Translations under genes and position numbers: made by a program
Part shown: positions 8,689 through 17,774 of the stretch, one piece after another
Numbering within the stretch: the stretch's first letter is position 1
Layout of the letters: every line of letters begins with the position of its first letter
Source: Gammaproteobacteria bacterium
GTDB lineage: Bacteria > Pseudomonadota > Gammaproteobacteria > Pseudomonadales > Halieaceae
Reading direction: 5' to 3'
DNA: 57,016 nucleotides
Assembly (NCBI GenBank): GCA_030426545.1
Contig: JAUHYL010000020.1
Location: 1 to 57,016 of the forward strand
The notes under the pieces: generated by a model
Seen by the model: only the letters and a program-made list of their open reading frames with translations
Told to the model about the DNA's origin: nothing
Database searches by the model: none

Positions 8689-9090
8689 TCAGCGCTTGGA
8701 GAACTGTGGACGCTTGCGCGCCTTGCGCAAACCGACCTTCTTGCGCTCCACTTCGCGGGCGTCGCGTGTGACGTATCCTGCGGAACGCAGGGAACCGCGC
8801 AGCGACTCATCGTAATCCATCAGGGCGCGGGTAATGCCGTGCCGGATAGCGCCGGCCTGCCCGAAGCTACCGCCGCCTGCCACCGTCACATTGATGTCAA
8901 ATTTCTCAGCCAATTCAACAAGTTCCAACGGCTGGCGCACGATCATGCGGGCCACTTCGCGGCCGAAGTACTGATCCAGGGGGCGCTTGTTCACGGTGAT
9001 ATTGCCACCTCCGCTGCGCATAAACACACGTGCGGTGGAGGTTTTGCGGCGGCCGGTGCCGTAGTACTGGGTGGCTGACATACTGTTCAA
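8689..9090 (-). CDS. rpsI: 30S ribosomal protein S9
   Basis: Protein of the 30S head whose C-terminal tail reaches the P-site t[18 protein letters not shown] near the start and the basic C-terminus [14 protein letters not shown] are diagnostic. The last residues (FSKR) match the tRNA-contacting tail. Length 133. It follows rplM by four bases, the conserved L13-S9 operon, and ends in a strong terminator. Confidence 0.97.
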   Translation of the reverse strand: MNSMSATQYYGTGRRKTSTARVFMRSGGGNITVNKRPLDQYFGREVARMIVRQPLELVELAEKFDINVTVAGGGSFGQAGAIRHGITRALMDYDESLRGSLRSAGYVTRDAREVERKKVGLRKARKRPQFSKR

Positions 9091-9094
9091 TCCC

Positions 9095-9523
9095 TCAGAT
9101 ATTCAATGCTTGCGGTTGCTGCGCGGCGTGGGGATGTTCGCTGCCGGCGTAGACCTTTAACTTGCGAAACATGGCGCGGCCCAGTGGGTTGCGCGGCAGC
9201 ATGCCCTTGACGGCGGACTGGATAACCCGCTCGGGTGCCTTGTCGATCAGCTTTTCAAATGAGATGGACTTGAGTCCGCCGGGATAGCCGGTGTGATGCT
9301 GGTACAGCTTGTCGGTGGCCTTGGCGCCGCTCACGCGAATCTTCTCAGCATTGACCACCACGATGTAATCGCCGGTATCCACATGCGGTGTGTACTCCGC
9401 CTTGTGCTTGCCTCTCAGGCGATGCGCGATCTCGCTGGCCAGACGACCCAGGGTCTTGTCAGAGGCATCCACGACGTACCAATCGCGGTTAACGTCTTCT
9501 GCTTTGGCGCTGAATGTTTTCAT
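9095..9523 (-). CDS. rplM: 50S ribosomal protein L13
   Basis: Early-assembly protein of the 50S subunit. Recognised by the N-terminus MKTFSAK...RDWYVVDA, then [20 protein letters not shown] and the MLPRNPLGR segment. Length 142, the common size. A good promoter (TTGAAA-17-TAGTAT) lies about 40 bp upstream, and an SD (GGAGG-like) precedes the ATG. Translation probably couples into rpsI. Confidence 0.97.
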   Translation of the reverse strand: MKTFSAKAEDVNRDWYVVDASDKTLGRLASEIAHRLRGKHKAEYTPHVDTGDYIVVVNAEKIRVSGAKATDKLYQHHTGYPGGLKSISFEKLIDKAPERVIQSAVKGMLPRNPLGRAMFRKLKVYAGSEHPHAAQQPQALNI

Positions 9524-9561
9524 GGAAACCGCCTCGGAGGGGTCGAAATTAAAGAGCGCGA

Positions 9562-9590
9562 ATACTAATCAAAGGGGGACCCGTTTTCAA
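9562..9590 (-). promoter_or_regulatory. Sigma-70 promoter of rplM-rpsI
   Basis: On the minus strand TTGAAA (9585-9590) and TAGTAT (9562-9567) are separated by exactly 17 bases. The predicted start near 9555 gives a leader of about 30 nt before the rplM ATG. It is the strongest promoter match I find in the window. Confidence 0.72.
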
Positions 9591-9677
9591 GCCGAAAATC
9601 GAACAATTTTCGCTACTTACCGGACTGTCGGTGAGCCCCGTCCCGGGGTCACCCGGCCGGGGGCGGGCAGGGACAGA

Positions 9678-10781
9678 TCAGGCCTTGTGGCCGCGGGCGA
9701 GGTAATCGTAGGACTGCATTTCCTGCAGCCTTGAAACGGTGCGCTGAAACTCGAACCCCAGGCTACCACCGGCATACAGCTCCAGCAGGGGCCGCTCGGC
9801 CGCCAATACCAGTTTCACATTGCGGTCGTAGAATTCGTCTACCAGGTGGATAAAGCGGCGCGCCTGGTCGTCCTTGTCCGCTACAAACTCTGGCACTCCG
9901 GAGATCAGCACCGCATGAAACTCCCGCGCCAGTTCAATGTAGTCCGCCGGTGAACGGGGGCTGTCACACAGTTCGGCGAAATCAAACCAGGCAACATCGT
10001 CGGCCAGCTTGCGACAGGTGATATAGCGGTGATTGATCTCGATGCGTTCCCAGTTCCGCACCGTATCCGGGGCCAGACGGCGAAAGCTGTCCTCCAGCGA
10101 GCGGTCGGCGCCCTCGTCCAGCGGGTAGTGATACAGCTCTGCCTGCTGCAGAGTGCGCAGCCGGTAATCGGTGCCGGCATCGACATTGACCACCCGCGTG
10201 TGCCGCTCTATCAGCGCAATGGCCGGCAGAAAACGCTGCCGCTGCAGCCCATTTTCGTACAGATTCTCCGGTTCGATATTCGAGGTGGCCACCAGGGTGA
10301 CGCCGCGCGCGAAAATTGCCTCCATCAGCCCCGCCAGAATCATGGCGTCGCCGATGTCAGTGACAAAAAACTCGTCGAAGCAAATCACCCGGGTCTCTTC
10401 CGCCAGGCGGTCGGCAACCCGCTCCAGCGGATTTTTTTCGCCCTCCAGTCGAGTCAGCTCGTCGTGCACGCGCTGCATAAAGCGGTGAAAGTGCACCCGC
10501 AGCTTGTCGGGAAAGGGCAGGCAATCGTAAAAGGCATCCATCAGATAGGTTTTGCCGCGGCCTACGCCACCCCACAGGTACAACCCAATTTCCGGCTCGG
10601 GCGCTTGCTTGCGCCAGCGTCCCAGCAGTGCCCCGAGACCCTTCCTGGCAGCCGGCTGTTCAGCCGCCAGAAGGCGCTCGTACAGATCCTGCAGCAACTG
10701 CACCGCTGACTCCTGCGCGGGGTCATAGGTGAACTCGTCACTCTGCAGGTCTGCCTGATAGCGTTGCCAGGGTGTTGTCAT
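9678..10781 (-). CDS. zapE: Cell division protein ZapE (AFG1-family ATPase)
   Basis: AAA-type ATPase of the AFG1/ZapE family, which interacts with FtsZ under stress in E. coli. Walker A GGVGRGKT is at residues 71-78 and Walker B VICFDEFFVTD near 130. The frame is open 57 codons further upstream, but the ATG at 10781 (MTTPWQRY) matches the family N-terminus and gives 367 residues, close to the E. coli length. Divergent from zapG with a 251-bp gap. Confidence 0.92.
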   Translation of the reverse strand: MTTPWQRYQADLQSDEFTYDPAQESAVQLLQDLYERLLAAEQPAARKGLGALLGRWRKQAPEPEIGLYLWGGVGRGKTYLMDAFYDCLPFPDKLRVHFHRFMQRVHDELTRLEGEKNPLERVADRLAEETRVICFDEFFVTDIGDAMILAGLMEAIFARGVTLVATSNIEPENLYENGLQRQRFLPAIALIERHTRVVNVDAGTDYRLRTLQQAELYHYPLDEGADRSLEDSFRRLAPDTVRNWERIEINHRYITCRKLADDVAWFDFAELCDSPRSPADYIELAREFHAVLISGVPEFVADKDDQARRFIHLVDEFYDRNVKLVLAAERPLLELYAGGSLGFEFQRTVSRLQEMQSYDYLARGHKA

Positions 10782-11032
10782 GGCGCAGGGAGGGTCAGGG
10801 GTCAACGGTAGGAAAGCGCCACACTTTAACCACAGGCATTGCGCTTGGCAATGTGCGGCCGCCCCGGCGCGTCGCGCTACTGTCGCGCGGGCATTGGCGT
10901 TATACTTGCCAGCCTGCCGCGCCAGCCGCAGACTTTTTCCTGTCACTGGCACCGTGAGCGACCCGAGTAATGGAATGACTCGCGTCGTGCTGGCAGCTAC
11001 CGACGTTGATTGATCGAATAGAGGGAAAGGTT

Positions 11033-11524
11033 GTGGAATCGGGCGTTTACAGTTTGGAAGTTCTCATCGCTGCGGGCGCGGCACTACTGGTTGTCGGGCT
11101 ACTGGCCGGTCTCGCCATCGGCCGGCGCACCTCCGCAGCGGGACAAAAGTATCGCGAGGTGGAGCGCAAATTGGACCAGGTGCTGCAGGACAAGAAGCTC
11201 TACGAGGACGAAGTGGTAGAACACTTCACCGAAACGGCCCAACTCCTGAACAACCTGACCGAAAGTTATCGCGGCGTACACAACCACCTCGCCGCGGGCG
11301 CGGCCACCCTGTGCAAGGGCGCAGGGCCAGTCTCGCTGGAGCGCACGGGTAGCAGCAGTGATCCCGCGGAGATTCCGGCCCACCTCGCCCATATACAGCC
11401 GCCGCTGGACTACGCTCCGAAGACCTCGCCGGACGAAAAAGGCATGCTGAACGAAGAGTTCGGACTGGAACGCAAACCCAAAGCAGCGCCGCCCGCCACG
11501 GAAGAGGACAAACCGGCGAGTTGA
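11033..11524 (+). CDS. zapG: ZapG/YhcB family membrane-anchored protein (DUF1043)
   Basis: Inner-membrane protein linked to envelope biogenesis and cell division. One transmembrane helix (about residues 8-28, ending in IGRR) is followed by a coiled-coil region with the family pattern YEDEVVEHFTETAQLLNNLTESYR, then a disordered, acidic C-terminus. The frame opens at a TTG at 11006, but a GTG at 11033 has an SD (GAGGGAAAGG) at suitable distance and matches the family N-terminus; this gives 163 residues. Adjacent to zapE, as in other gammaproteobacteria. Confidence 0.88.
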   Translation: MESGVYSLEVLIAAGAALLVVGLLAGLAIGRRTSAAGQKYREVERKLDQVLQDKKLYEDEVVEHFTETAQLLNNLTESYRGVHNHLAAGAATLCKGAGPVSLERTGSSSDPAEIPAHLAHIQPPLDYAPKTSPDEKGMLNEEFGLERKPKAAPPATEEDKPAS

Positions 11525-11537
11525 GCCGCGCTGAAGG

Positions 11538-12302
11538 TTACACCGGGTTATCTATATCAATGAACTGGTGCTCCAGGGAGAATGTCTCCGCCAGGTGGGC
11601 ACCCACCGCCTGCACACCGTAGCGTTCCGTGGCGTGGTGACCGGCGGCCACGAACTGCATGCCCTGCTCGCGGGCAAAATGCACCGTCTGTTCTGACACC
11701 TCGCCGGTAATGTACATATCGGCTCCCGCCTCGTGGGCGGCTTCGATGTAATCCTGGGCAGCGCCTGTACACCAGGCCAGGCAGCGCACCTCGGCTGCCC
11801 CGTCACCAATGTGCAGCGCTGTGCGCCCGGTCAGGGCTTCCACGCGCGTAACCAGCTCCGCCGCGCTGGTTGCAGCCGCCAACCCGGCGATGTTGCCCAC
11901 CCCGGTTCCCGCCCGGTGCAGTGGTCGCTGCGCCGCAGGCTCGATCCCCAGCTTCTGCCCGAACTGTGCGTTGTTACCCAGTTCCGGGTGCGCGTCCAGC
12001 GGCAGGTGGTAGGCCAGCAGGCTGACATCGGCGCGCAGCAGCGCACCCAGCCGGCGGCGCTTCATGCCCACCACCGGCTGCGCTTCGCCGCGCCAGAAGT
12101 AGCCGTGGTGAACCAGCAGCGCATCAGCGCCCCAGGCAATGGCAGCGTCCACGAGGGCCTGGCAGGCCGTGACGCCAGTAGCCAAACGAACAACATCGCC
12201 CTTGCCCTCCACCTGCAGCCCGTTCGGGCAATAGTCCTGAAACGTGGAGGCTGCCAGCGTGTTGTCCAGGTATTCAACGAGGTTCTGCAGGGTGACGCTC
12301 AT
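11538..12302 (-). CDS. Nif3-like dinuclear metal-centre hexameric protein (DUF34/YbgI family)
   Basis: Member of the Nif3/YbgI family, annotated in databases as GTP cyclohydrolase 1 type 2 but of uncertain function. Metal-ligand motifs are visible: LLVHHGYFW near residue 62, LLAYHLPLDAHPELGNN near 92, and near the C-terminus TGEVSEQTVHFA with AAGHHATERYG. The ATG at 12302 (MSVTLQNLVEYLD) is the conserved start and gives 254 residues; the open frame extends 59 codons further upstream with no homology. Divergent from the DegS-type protease. Confidence 0.9.
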   Translation of the reverse strand: MSVTLQNLVEYLDNTLAASTFQDYCPNGLQVEGKGDVVRLATGVTACQALVDAAIAWGADALLVHHGYFWRGEAQPVVGMKRRRLGALLRADVSLLAYHLPLDAHPELGNNAQFGQKLGIEPAAQRPLHRAGTGVGNIAGLAAATSAAELVTRVEALTGRTALHIGDGAAEVRCLAWCTGAAQDYIEAAHEAGADMYITGEVSEQTVHFAREQGMQFVAAGHHATERYGVQAVGAHLAETFSLEHQFIDIDNPV

Positions 12303-12378
12303 GTGGAAATTACCGCCTTTGGCGTGCAGTGAGTGCGCCATCATATACAATGCGCCAAAACAACATAAGCAGCGCCGG

Positions 12379-13503
12379 ATGAAACAAACCCTGCAGTTTA
12401 TCGCCTGGCCCGCCATCGCGGGCCTGCTGGCGGCCCTCCTGATCCTCGATCGCTGGGTGCTGCCGGATGCCGATGTCACCAGCGAAGATAACGTCGCCAG
12501 CGCCAGCTATTCCCGGGCAGTGAGCGCCGCCACGCCCTCGGTGGTTAACATCTACACCGCCAAGCTGGTTGACGCCGGCAGCAATCTCGCACCGGGCTCG
12601 TTTTTCAATCCTCGCGAGCCCACCTCACCCCGTCGCCAGCGCATTGAACGATCGCTGGGCTCGGGTGTGATTGTGTCCGCCGAGGGCCACATTCTGACCA
12701 ACAATCACGTCATCGCCGATGCTGACGCGATCCAGGTGATGCTCCACGACGGCCGCTCTACCAGCGCCGTGGTCATCGGCACCGATTCGGCGACAGATCT
12801 CGCTGCCCTGAAGATTGAACTGCCGGAGCTGGCGCCGATCGCGCTGGGCAACTCGGACGAAGTCCGCGTCGGTGATGTTGTCCTGGCTATCGGCAACCCG
12901 CTGGGCTTCAACCACTCAGTCACGCAGGGTATTGTTTCGGCGCTGGGACGCTGGGGCCTGCAACAGACTACCTACGAAGACTACATCCAGACGGACGCCT
13001 CCATTCACCTGGGTAATTCCGGTGGCGCATTGATCGACACGCGCGGCCGACTGCTGGGCATCAACACGATCATTTATACCGGGAACGGACAGTCCAGTCG
13101 CGGCGCCACGGGAATAGGCATCAGCCTGGCCATACCGGTGAATCTCGCGCTCTTTGTGATGCAGGATTTGATCAAGTACGGCGAAGTCATACGCGGCTGG
13201 CTGGGCGTCAGTGTGGAACCCATTGGCGTGTTCACAGATTCCAACAAATCACGCCCCGCACTGGCCGTGCAGGGGGTCGCCGCGGGCAGCCCCGCCGCAC
13301 GCGCCGGTGTACAGGTGGGCGACCTGATCACGCACATCGACGGCGAGCCGGTGCTTGATGGCCGCAGAACCATGCACCAGATCGCACGCCTGCGGCCGGG
13401 AGATACGATTGCAATCGTCCTGCTGCGCGGTCGGCAGAGCCTGGAGTTGCGTGCGGTAGTCGGCGCACAAACACAATCGACGGGATCGACGGCGTCGCGC
13501 TGA
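12379..13503 (+). CDS. degS: DegS/AlgW-type periplasmic serine protease
   Basis: Membrane-anchored S1C protease expected to start the cleavage cascade of the envelope anti-sigma factor. A single membrane helix (about 7-28) anchors it in the inner membrane. The trypsin-like domain has catalytic His110 (LTNNHV), Asp140 (ATDLAAL) and Ser214 (GNSGG). One PDZ domain covers about 265-355. The ATG at 12379 removes an upstream extension that would run antisense through the Nif3 gene. Length 374. One PDZ and a membrane anchor favour DegS/AlgW over DegP/DegQ. Confidence 0.93.
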   Translation: MKQTLQFIAWPAIAGLLAALLILDRWVLPDADVTSEDNVASASYSRAVSAATPSVVNIYTAKLVDAGSNLAPGSFFNPREPTSPRRQRIERSLGSGVIVSAEGHILTNNHVIADADAIQVMLHDGRSTSAVVIGTDSATDLAALKIELPELAPIALGNSDEVRVGDVVLAIGNPLGFNHSVTQGIVSALGRWGLQQTTYEDYIQTDASIHLGNSGGALIDTRGRLLGINTIIYTGNGQSSRGATGIGISLAIPVNLALFVMQDLIKYGEVIRGWLGVSVEPIGVFTDSNKSRPALAVQGVAAGSPAARAGVQVGDLITHIDGEPVLDGRRTMHQIARLRPGDTIAIVLLRGRQSLELRAVVGAQTQSTGSTASR

Positions 13504-13520
13504 ACCGGCGGGCGTTGAAA

Positions 13521-14813
13521 TTACTTCAGGCGAAATTCCGCGCTGCGCGCGTGGGCCGGCAAGGACTCACCTCGCGCCAGTACGGCGGCCTTGCGCCCCA
13601 GCTCCTGCACACCCTGCTCACTGCACATGATCACGGAACTGCGTTTCTGGAAATCGTAGACACCCAGCGGCGAGGAAAAACGCGCGCTGCCCGCCGTGGG
13701 CAACACGTGATTTGGCCCGGCACAGTAGTCGCCAAGGGCCTCCGAGGTATAGGCGCCGAGAAAAATGGCGCCAGCGTTTTCGATCGCAGGCAATAGCGCT
13801 TCCGGGTCACGCACCGACAATTCCAGGTGCTCCGGCGCAATGCGATTGCTCAGGGCCACGGCTTCGTCCAGATCGCGCGTCAGTATCATCGCGCCGCGGC
13901 GGGACAACGCTGCGGCGATAATCTCCGAGCGTTCCATATCGCCCAGCAGGCGTTGGATGCTTTGTGCAACAGCGTCGAGGTATTCGCCGTCGGGGGATAA
14001 TAGTAAAGCCTGCGCGTTTTCATCGTGTTCCGCCTGGGAAAACAAATCCATCGCCACCCAGTCCGGATCGGTTGCACCGTCGCCGATGACGAGTATTTCC
14101 GATGGACCGGCGATCATATCGATACCCACTCGCCCGAACACCTGGCGCTTGGCGGTAGCAACATAGACATTCCCGGGGCCGACTATTTTATCCACCTGCG
14201 GAATTGTCTCGGTGCCATAGGCCAGCGCGGCAATCGCCTGGGCGCCGCCCACGGTAAACACCCTGTCCACCCCCGCTATATCCGCGGCAGCCAGCACCAG
14301 GTCGTTCAGCTCGCCGCCCGGGGCAGGCACCACCATCACCACTTCGCCGACGCCGGCAACTTTCGCCGGAATCGCATTCATCAACACCGACGACGGATAG
14401 CTGGCCTTACCGCCGGGCACGTAAAGACCAGCGCGTGCCAGCGGGGTGATTTGCTGTCCGAGCACATTGCCGCTGTCGTCGGTGTAGCGCCAGCTTTCCT
14501 GACGTTGGTGCCCGTGGTACTCGCGTATACGATCAGCCGCGAACCGCAGTGCTTCGAGGTGCTCAGCGGATACCCTGGCAGTGGCCTGAACACGTCTGTC
14601 AGCATCGACTTCAAGCGCCGACACCGCGGCCACATCCAGGCCATCGAACCGGCGCGTGTAGTCCAGCACTGCCGCATCGCCGCGAGCGACGACATCGGCA
14701 ATGATCCCGGCTACCGCTTCCTCCACTTCGCTGTTCTGGCCGGACTGGGCCGTGCGCAGGGCGGTGAGCGCCCCCTCGAAGCCAGGATCGCGCGTATCAA
14801 GCCGCTGCATCAT
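13521..14813 (-). CDS. hisD: Histidinol dehydrogenase
   Basis: Zn enzyme catalysing the last two oxidations of histidine biosynthesis, histidinol to histidine. [43 protein letters not shown] and HLEL-type segments are characteristic. Start at the first of two adjacent ATGs (14813), with a strong SD (GGAGGAGGGG) six bases upstream; length 430. It overlaps the end of hisG by 17 bp, so the pair is coupled. The hisC that often follows is absent here: the protease gene abuts instead. Confidence 0.96.
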   Translation of the reverse strand: MMQRLDTRDPGFEGALTALRTAQSGQNSEVEEAVAGIIADVVARGDAAVLDYTRRFDGLDVAAVSALEVDADRRVQATARVSAEHLEALRFAADRIREYHGHQRQESWRYTDDSGNVLGQQITPLARAGLYVPGGKASYPSSVLMNAIPAKVAGVGEVVMVVPAPGGELNDLVLAAADIAGVDRVFTVGGAQAIAALAYGTETIPQVDKIVGPGNVYVATAKRQVFGRVGIDMIAGPSEILVIGDGATDPDWVAMDLFSQAEHDENAQALLLSPDGEYLDAVAQSIQRLLGDMERSEIIAAALSRRGAMILTRDLDEAVALSNRIAPEHLELSVRDPEALLPAIENAGAIFLGAYTSEALGDYCAGPNHVLPTAGSARFSSPLGVYDFQKRSSVIMCSEQGVQELGRKAAVLARGESLPAHARSAEFRLK

Positions 14814-15459
14814 CAGCCCCTCCTCCCACAGCGCCGACGGCGGCGGAGAGGTCGGCAATGATGCGCGCAATACCTTCATGGTGAGAGCGCATGGCCGCCT
14901 TGTTAACGATCAGGCGAGAACTGATAGCAGCAATTTCTGCTAGCGGCTCCATGCCATTGGCGCGCAAGGTATTGCCTGTATCAACGATATCGACAATCAG
15001 ATCGGCCAGGTCCATCTTTGGCGCCAGTTCCATCGCGCCGTAGAGCTTGATGACCTCGGCATTCATACCCTCTCTGGCAAAATACTCCCGCGCAATATTG
15101 ACGAACTTCGTCGCCACACGGATGCGCCCGCCGCTATAAGCCCATTGCGCCGGCCCGGCTGTCATCAGGCGACAGCGTGCAATGCCAAGATCCAGCGGCT
15201 CGTACAGGCCTTCAGCGCCGTGTTCCAGCAGAACGTCCTTGCCCACGACGCCCAGGTGAGCCGCACCAAGGCGCACATACGTCGGCACATCGGTACCACG
15301 GATGATGATCAGTTGGAGATCGCTCACCGTGGTATCAAACACCAGTTTGCGACTGCTGGCGGGGTCTTCCAATGGCTCAATACCCGCGCGACTCAGCAGC
15401 GGCAGGGTTTCTTTAAGGATCCGCCCCTTGGTGAGGGCAAGAGTGAGTTTGTTGTTCAT
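14797..15459 (-). CDS. hisG: ATP phosphoribosyltransferase, short form (HisG-S)
   Basis: First committed enzyme of histidine biosynthesis: joins ATP and [14 protein letters not shown] at the start and [15 protein letters not shown] (PRPP-binding) near residue 170 are diagnostic. At 220 residues it lacks the C-terminal regulatory domain of long-form HisG, so it should need the HisZ partner, which is not in this window. The start is ATG with standard homology. Upstream is ibaG; the murA usually between them is absent. Confidence 0.95.
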   Translation of the reverse strand: MNNKLTLALTKGRILKETLPLLSRAGIEPLEDPASSRKLVFDTTVSDLQLIIIRGTDVPTYVRLGAAHLGVVGKDVLLEHGAEGLYEPLDLGIARCRLMTAGPAQWAYSGGRIRVATKFVNIAREYFAREGMNAEVIKLYGAMELAPKMDLADLIVDIVDTGNTLRANGMEPLAEIAAISSRLIVNKAAMRSHHEGIARIIADLSAAVGAVGGGADDAAA

Positions 15460-15553
15460 CGCCTATTCCTTTACCCACCGGGCATGCCTTGCTGCGATTG
15501 GGTATGTGTTTCGATGCTACCAGGGCGCCGGTTGGACGCCGGGGTGCGGAGCT

Positions 15554-15787
15554 TCAGCCCTGCCGCTCTTGCGGCGTGAGGGTGCGAATGTTCACCGCGT
15601 GAATGCTGCCATCGGCGATATGGTCGGCCAGCGCTGAATAAACAAGCTGCTGCCGCTTCACCGGTCGCAGTCCTGCGAATACCTCGCCGATCGCCTCGAT
15701 GTCGTAATGACTGCCCTCGCCCTGCACTTGAATCTCACACTCAGGTAGTTGCGCCTGCAGCAGGACCTTTACTTGTGCTGCATCCAT
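15554..15787 (-). CDS. ibaG: BolA-family protein IbaG
   Basis: Small BolA-fold protein (77 residues) that partners with monothiol glutaredoxins in iron-sulfur handling. The BolA signature is a helix-turn region with the invariant His and the segment LVYSALADHIADGSIHAVNIRTLTP at the C-terminal half. Start at ATG; the sequence MDAAQVKVLLQ fits the family. It lies between mlaC upstream and hisG downstream on the same strand. Its usual neighbours mlaB and murA are missing. Confidence 0.9.
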   Translation of the reverse strand: MDAAQVKVLLQAQLPECEIQVQGEGSHYDIEAIGEVFAGLRPVKRQQLVYSALADHIADGSIHAVNIRTLTPQERQG

Positions 15788-15916
15788 GATGAGTACTCCG
15801 ACTTATAGCTGTTTAATCGCTCTATCGATAGCGAAGTGATCGCCGTGATATCGCTACCTGATAGCGGCTTGATAACGGATTCAAATCGACCCGATGGTAA
15901 AACTAACGCAACGCCA

Positions 15917-16585
15917 TCAATCTTCCACGTCGACCGTCACCACGGTCCAGTTGGCGATAACGTTGTCGAGATTGCCGTCTTCTGCGCGCGCAGAATCCTG
16001 GAACTGGTCGCGGTAGATCTCACCGAGGTTGACGCTCTCTATGATCACATTGCGCAGTTTCCATTCCCCGCTCCTGTCGCGGCCCATCTGATACAGCACT
16101 TCGTAGGGAGTGTTGCGGTCAGCAAATACATGCTGGGTGACCGAAACACGGGTGGCACCAGGCACATCCTCGTCGGAGGGCAGCACTTCGATTCTGGAAC
16201 CACCGAAGGCCAACAGGCCCTTGCTGTAGGTGCGCACCAGGCTGGCGCGCATCACCTCCGTAAAGCGATCCAACTGATCCACCAACTTCTCGCGTTCCGC
16301 CTCGTCCAGGGCGCGATAGCGCCGCGAACTGGCATAAGGTCCCATCACGCTGCGCGCAAAACCCCGGTAATCGATCAGCGGATCAAGCAGCTCCTGCACC
16401 TGCTGATAGTAACGCTCTGGCTCTTCATCAACGTATTCATCGGCGGCCATCACCACGGCCATCACCTTTGCCGTGGTTGCATCGACAAGCGCATGGGCGG
16501 AGTCTTCGGCCGTATCGGCGGCAAGCACGGGGCTCACCAGATTAGCGAGCAGAATCACCCCTGCTGTCAAAACACGAAACACCAT
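15917..16585 (-). CDS. mlaC: MlaC/Ttg2D periplasmic phospholipid-binding protein (orphan)
   Basis: Periplasmic carrier that ferries phospholipids between the outer-membrane MlaA complex and the inner-membrane MlaFEDB transporter. A signal peptide (residues 1-22, ending VLAA) starts at the ATG at 16585, which has a GGGGA SD; the frame runs 34 codons further upstream without homology. The C-terminal pattern WKLRNVIIESVNLGEIYRDQF is the family signature. Length 222. No mlaF, mlaE or mlaD precedes it and no mlaB follows. Confidence 0.9.
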   Translation of the reverse strand: MVFRVLTAGVILLANLVSPVLAADTAEDSAHALVDATTAKVMAVVMAADEYVDEEPERYYQQVQELLDPLIDYRGFARSVMGPYASSRRYRALDEAEREKLVDQLDRFTEVMRASLVRTYSKGLLAFGGSRIEVLPSDEDVPGATRVSVTQHVFADRNTPYEVLYQMGRDRSGEWKLRNVIIESVNLGEIYRDQFQDSARAEDGNLDNVIANWTVVTVDVED

Positions 16586-16796
16586 TACCTTATTCCCCGA
16601 TCCTTTGTCTGTGACTGCCCACAACTCGAAAGTCCATTTTTTCTCTGGCCGACCCAGCGATGGGCTGTATAATCCCGCTCTGCGCACCTGCGATCCGAGC
16701 CAGGGCAGTCTTTACTCCCCGAAGCTTTGACAACTGGCATGCCAATGCGGTTCCAGCCCTGAGCACGGCGCATACTTTAGCAGGAATTTGGCATCT

Positions 16797-17771
16797 ATGC
16801 TGTTAGCTGCGGCTTCCATCATCATCGGTTTTATTATTCTAATCTGGAGCGCCGACCTCTTCGTGGCCGGGGCCGCTTCGATAGCCGAAAACCTGGGAAT
16901 GTCGCCCATTCTGATCGGCCTGACGATTGTTTCGCTGGGCACATCCGCACCGGAAATTCTCGTTTCACTGACCGCCGCACTTGCCGGTTCGGGCGTACTC
17001 GCGGTGGGCAATGCGATCGGCTCCAATATCGCCAATATTGCGCTGGTGCTGGGCACCACCGTCCTGGTCGCGCCGCTGATGGTGCAGGCAGAGTGTATGC
17101 GCCGGGAGGTCCCCGTGCTGCTCATCGTCACCTTCGGGGTGGGGCTGCTGATCCGCGACGGTGAACTCTCCGCATTGGATGGCTGGCTGATGATGGGCGC
17201 GATGATTGGCATGATTGTCCACCTCGCCCGCTCGCACATGTACGACGATGAGATTCTGCAGGAGGCGCAGGAAGATGAGCTGCCTCACCTGCCGCCGGTG
17301 CGCGCCTGGCTATATTTCGGGTTCGGACTGTGCCTGCTCATCTTCAGTTCCCGTCTGCTGGTCTGGGGCGCGGTACTGGCAGCGAGTGAACTGGGGGTGT
17401 CCGAACTGGTGATCGGGCTGACCATCGTTGCCATCGGCACCAGCCTGCCCGAACTCGCCGCCACCGTGGCCAGTGCCATGCGTGGTCACACCGAAATCGC
17501 GCTGGGCAACATTATTGGCTCCAATCTGTTTAACCTGCTCGCAGTGATGTCGATTCCAGGCATCGTATCGGCACAAAAACTCGCGCCCGAGGTACTGAGC
17601 CGGGATTATCTCACCATGACCTTTCTCACCGTGTTTCTGGCGCTGGCGATCATCGTCAGCCGCAAGCGCAGCAAGTCCAGCGCGGGGCATTCCTACCTGG
17701 GGCGGATACTGGGCACGTTGTTAGTGTCCTTTTACGGTCTGTACTATTATCTGCTCCACAGCACTCTCTGA
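16797..17771 (+). CDS. yrbG: Calcium/sodium antiporter, YrbG family
   Basis: Inner-membrane cation exchanger of the K-dependent Na/Ca exchanger family. Two inverted halves each carry the alpha-repeat motif: GNAIGSNIANIALVLGT near residue 68 and GNIIGSNLFNLLAVMS near 238, preceded by SLGTSAPEIL and AIGTSLPELAA. About ten transmembrane helices. An in-frame TTG lies nine bases upstream; the ATG at 16797 is preferred because the family begins with a helix here, with AGGA 11 bases upstream. First gene of the yrbG-kdsD-kdsC-lpt run. A perfect TATAAT at 16668-16673 could be its promoter -10, without a clear -35. Confidence 0.9.
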   Translation: MLLAAASIIIGFIILIWSADLFVAGAASIAENLGMSPILIGLTIVSLGTSAPEILVSLTAALAGSGVLAVGNAIGSNIANIALVLGTTVLVAPLMVQAECMRREVPVLLIVTFGVGLLIRDGELSALDGWLMMGAMIGMIVHLARSHMYDDEILQEAQEDELPHLPPVRAWLYFGFGLCLLIFSSRLLVWGAVLAASELGVSELVIGLTIVAIGTSLPELAATVASAMRGHTEIALGNIIGSNLFNLLAVMSIPGIVSAQKLAPEVLSRDYLTMTFLTVFLALAIIVSRKRSKSSAGHSYLGRILGTLLVSFYGLYYYLLHSTL

Positions 17772-17774
17772 TTG

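Noticed and set aside
16727-16755. TTGACA at 16727-16732 as the yrbG promoter -35
   Set aside because: The -35 is perfect, but the base positions 17 downstream (GTTCCA) do not resemble a -10.
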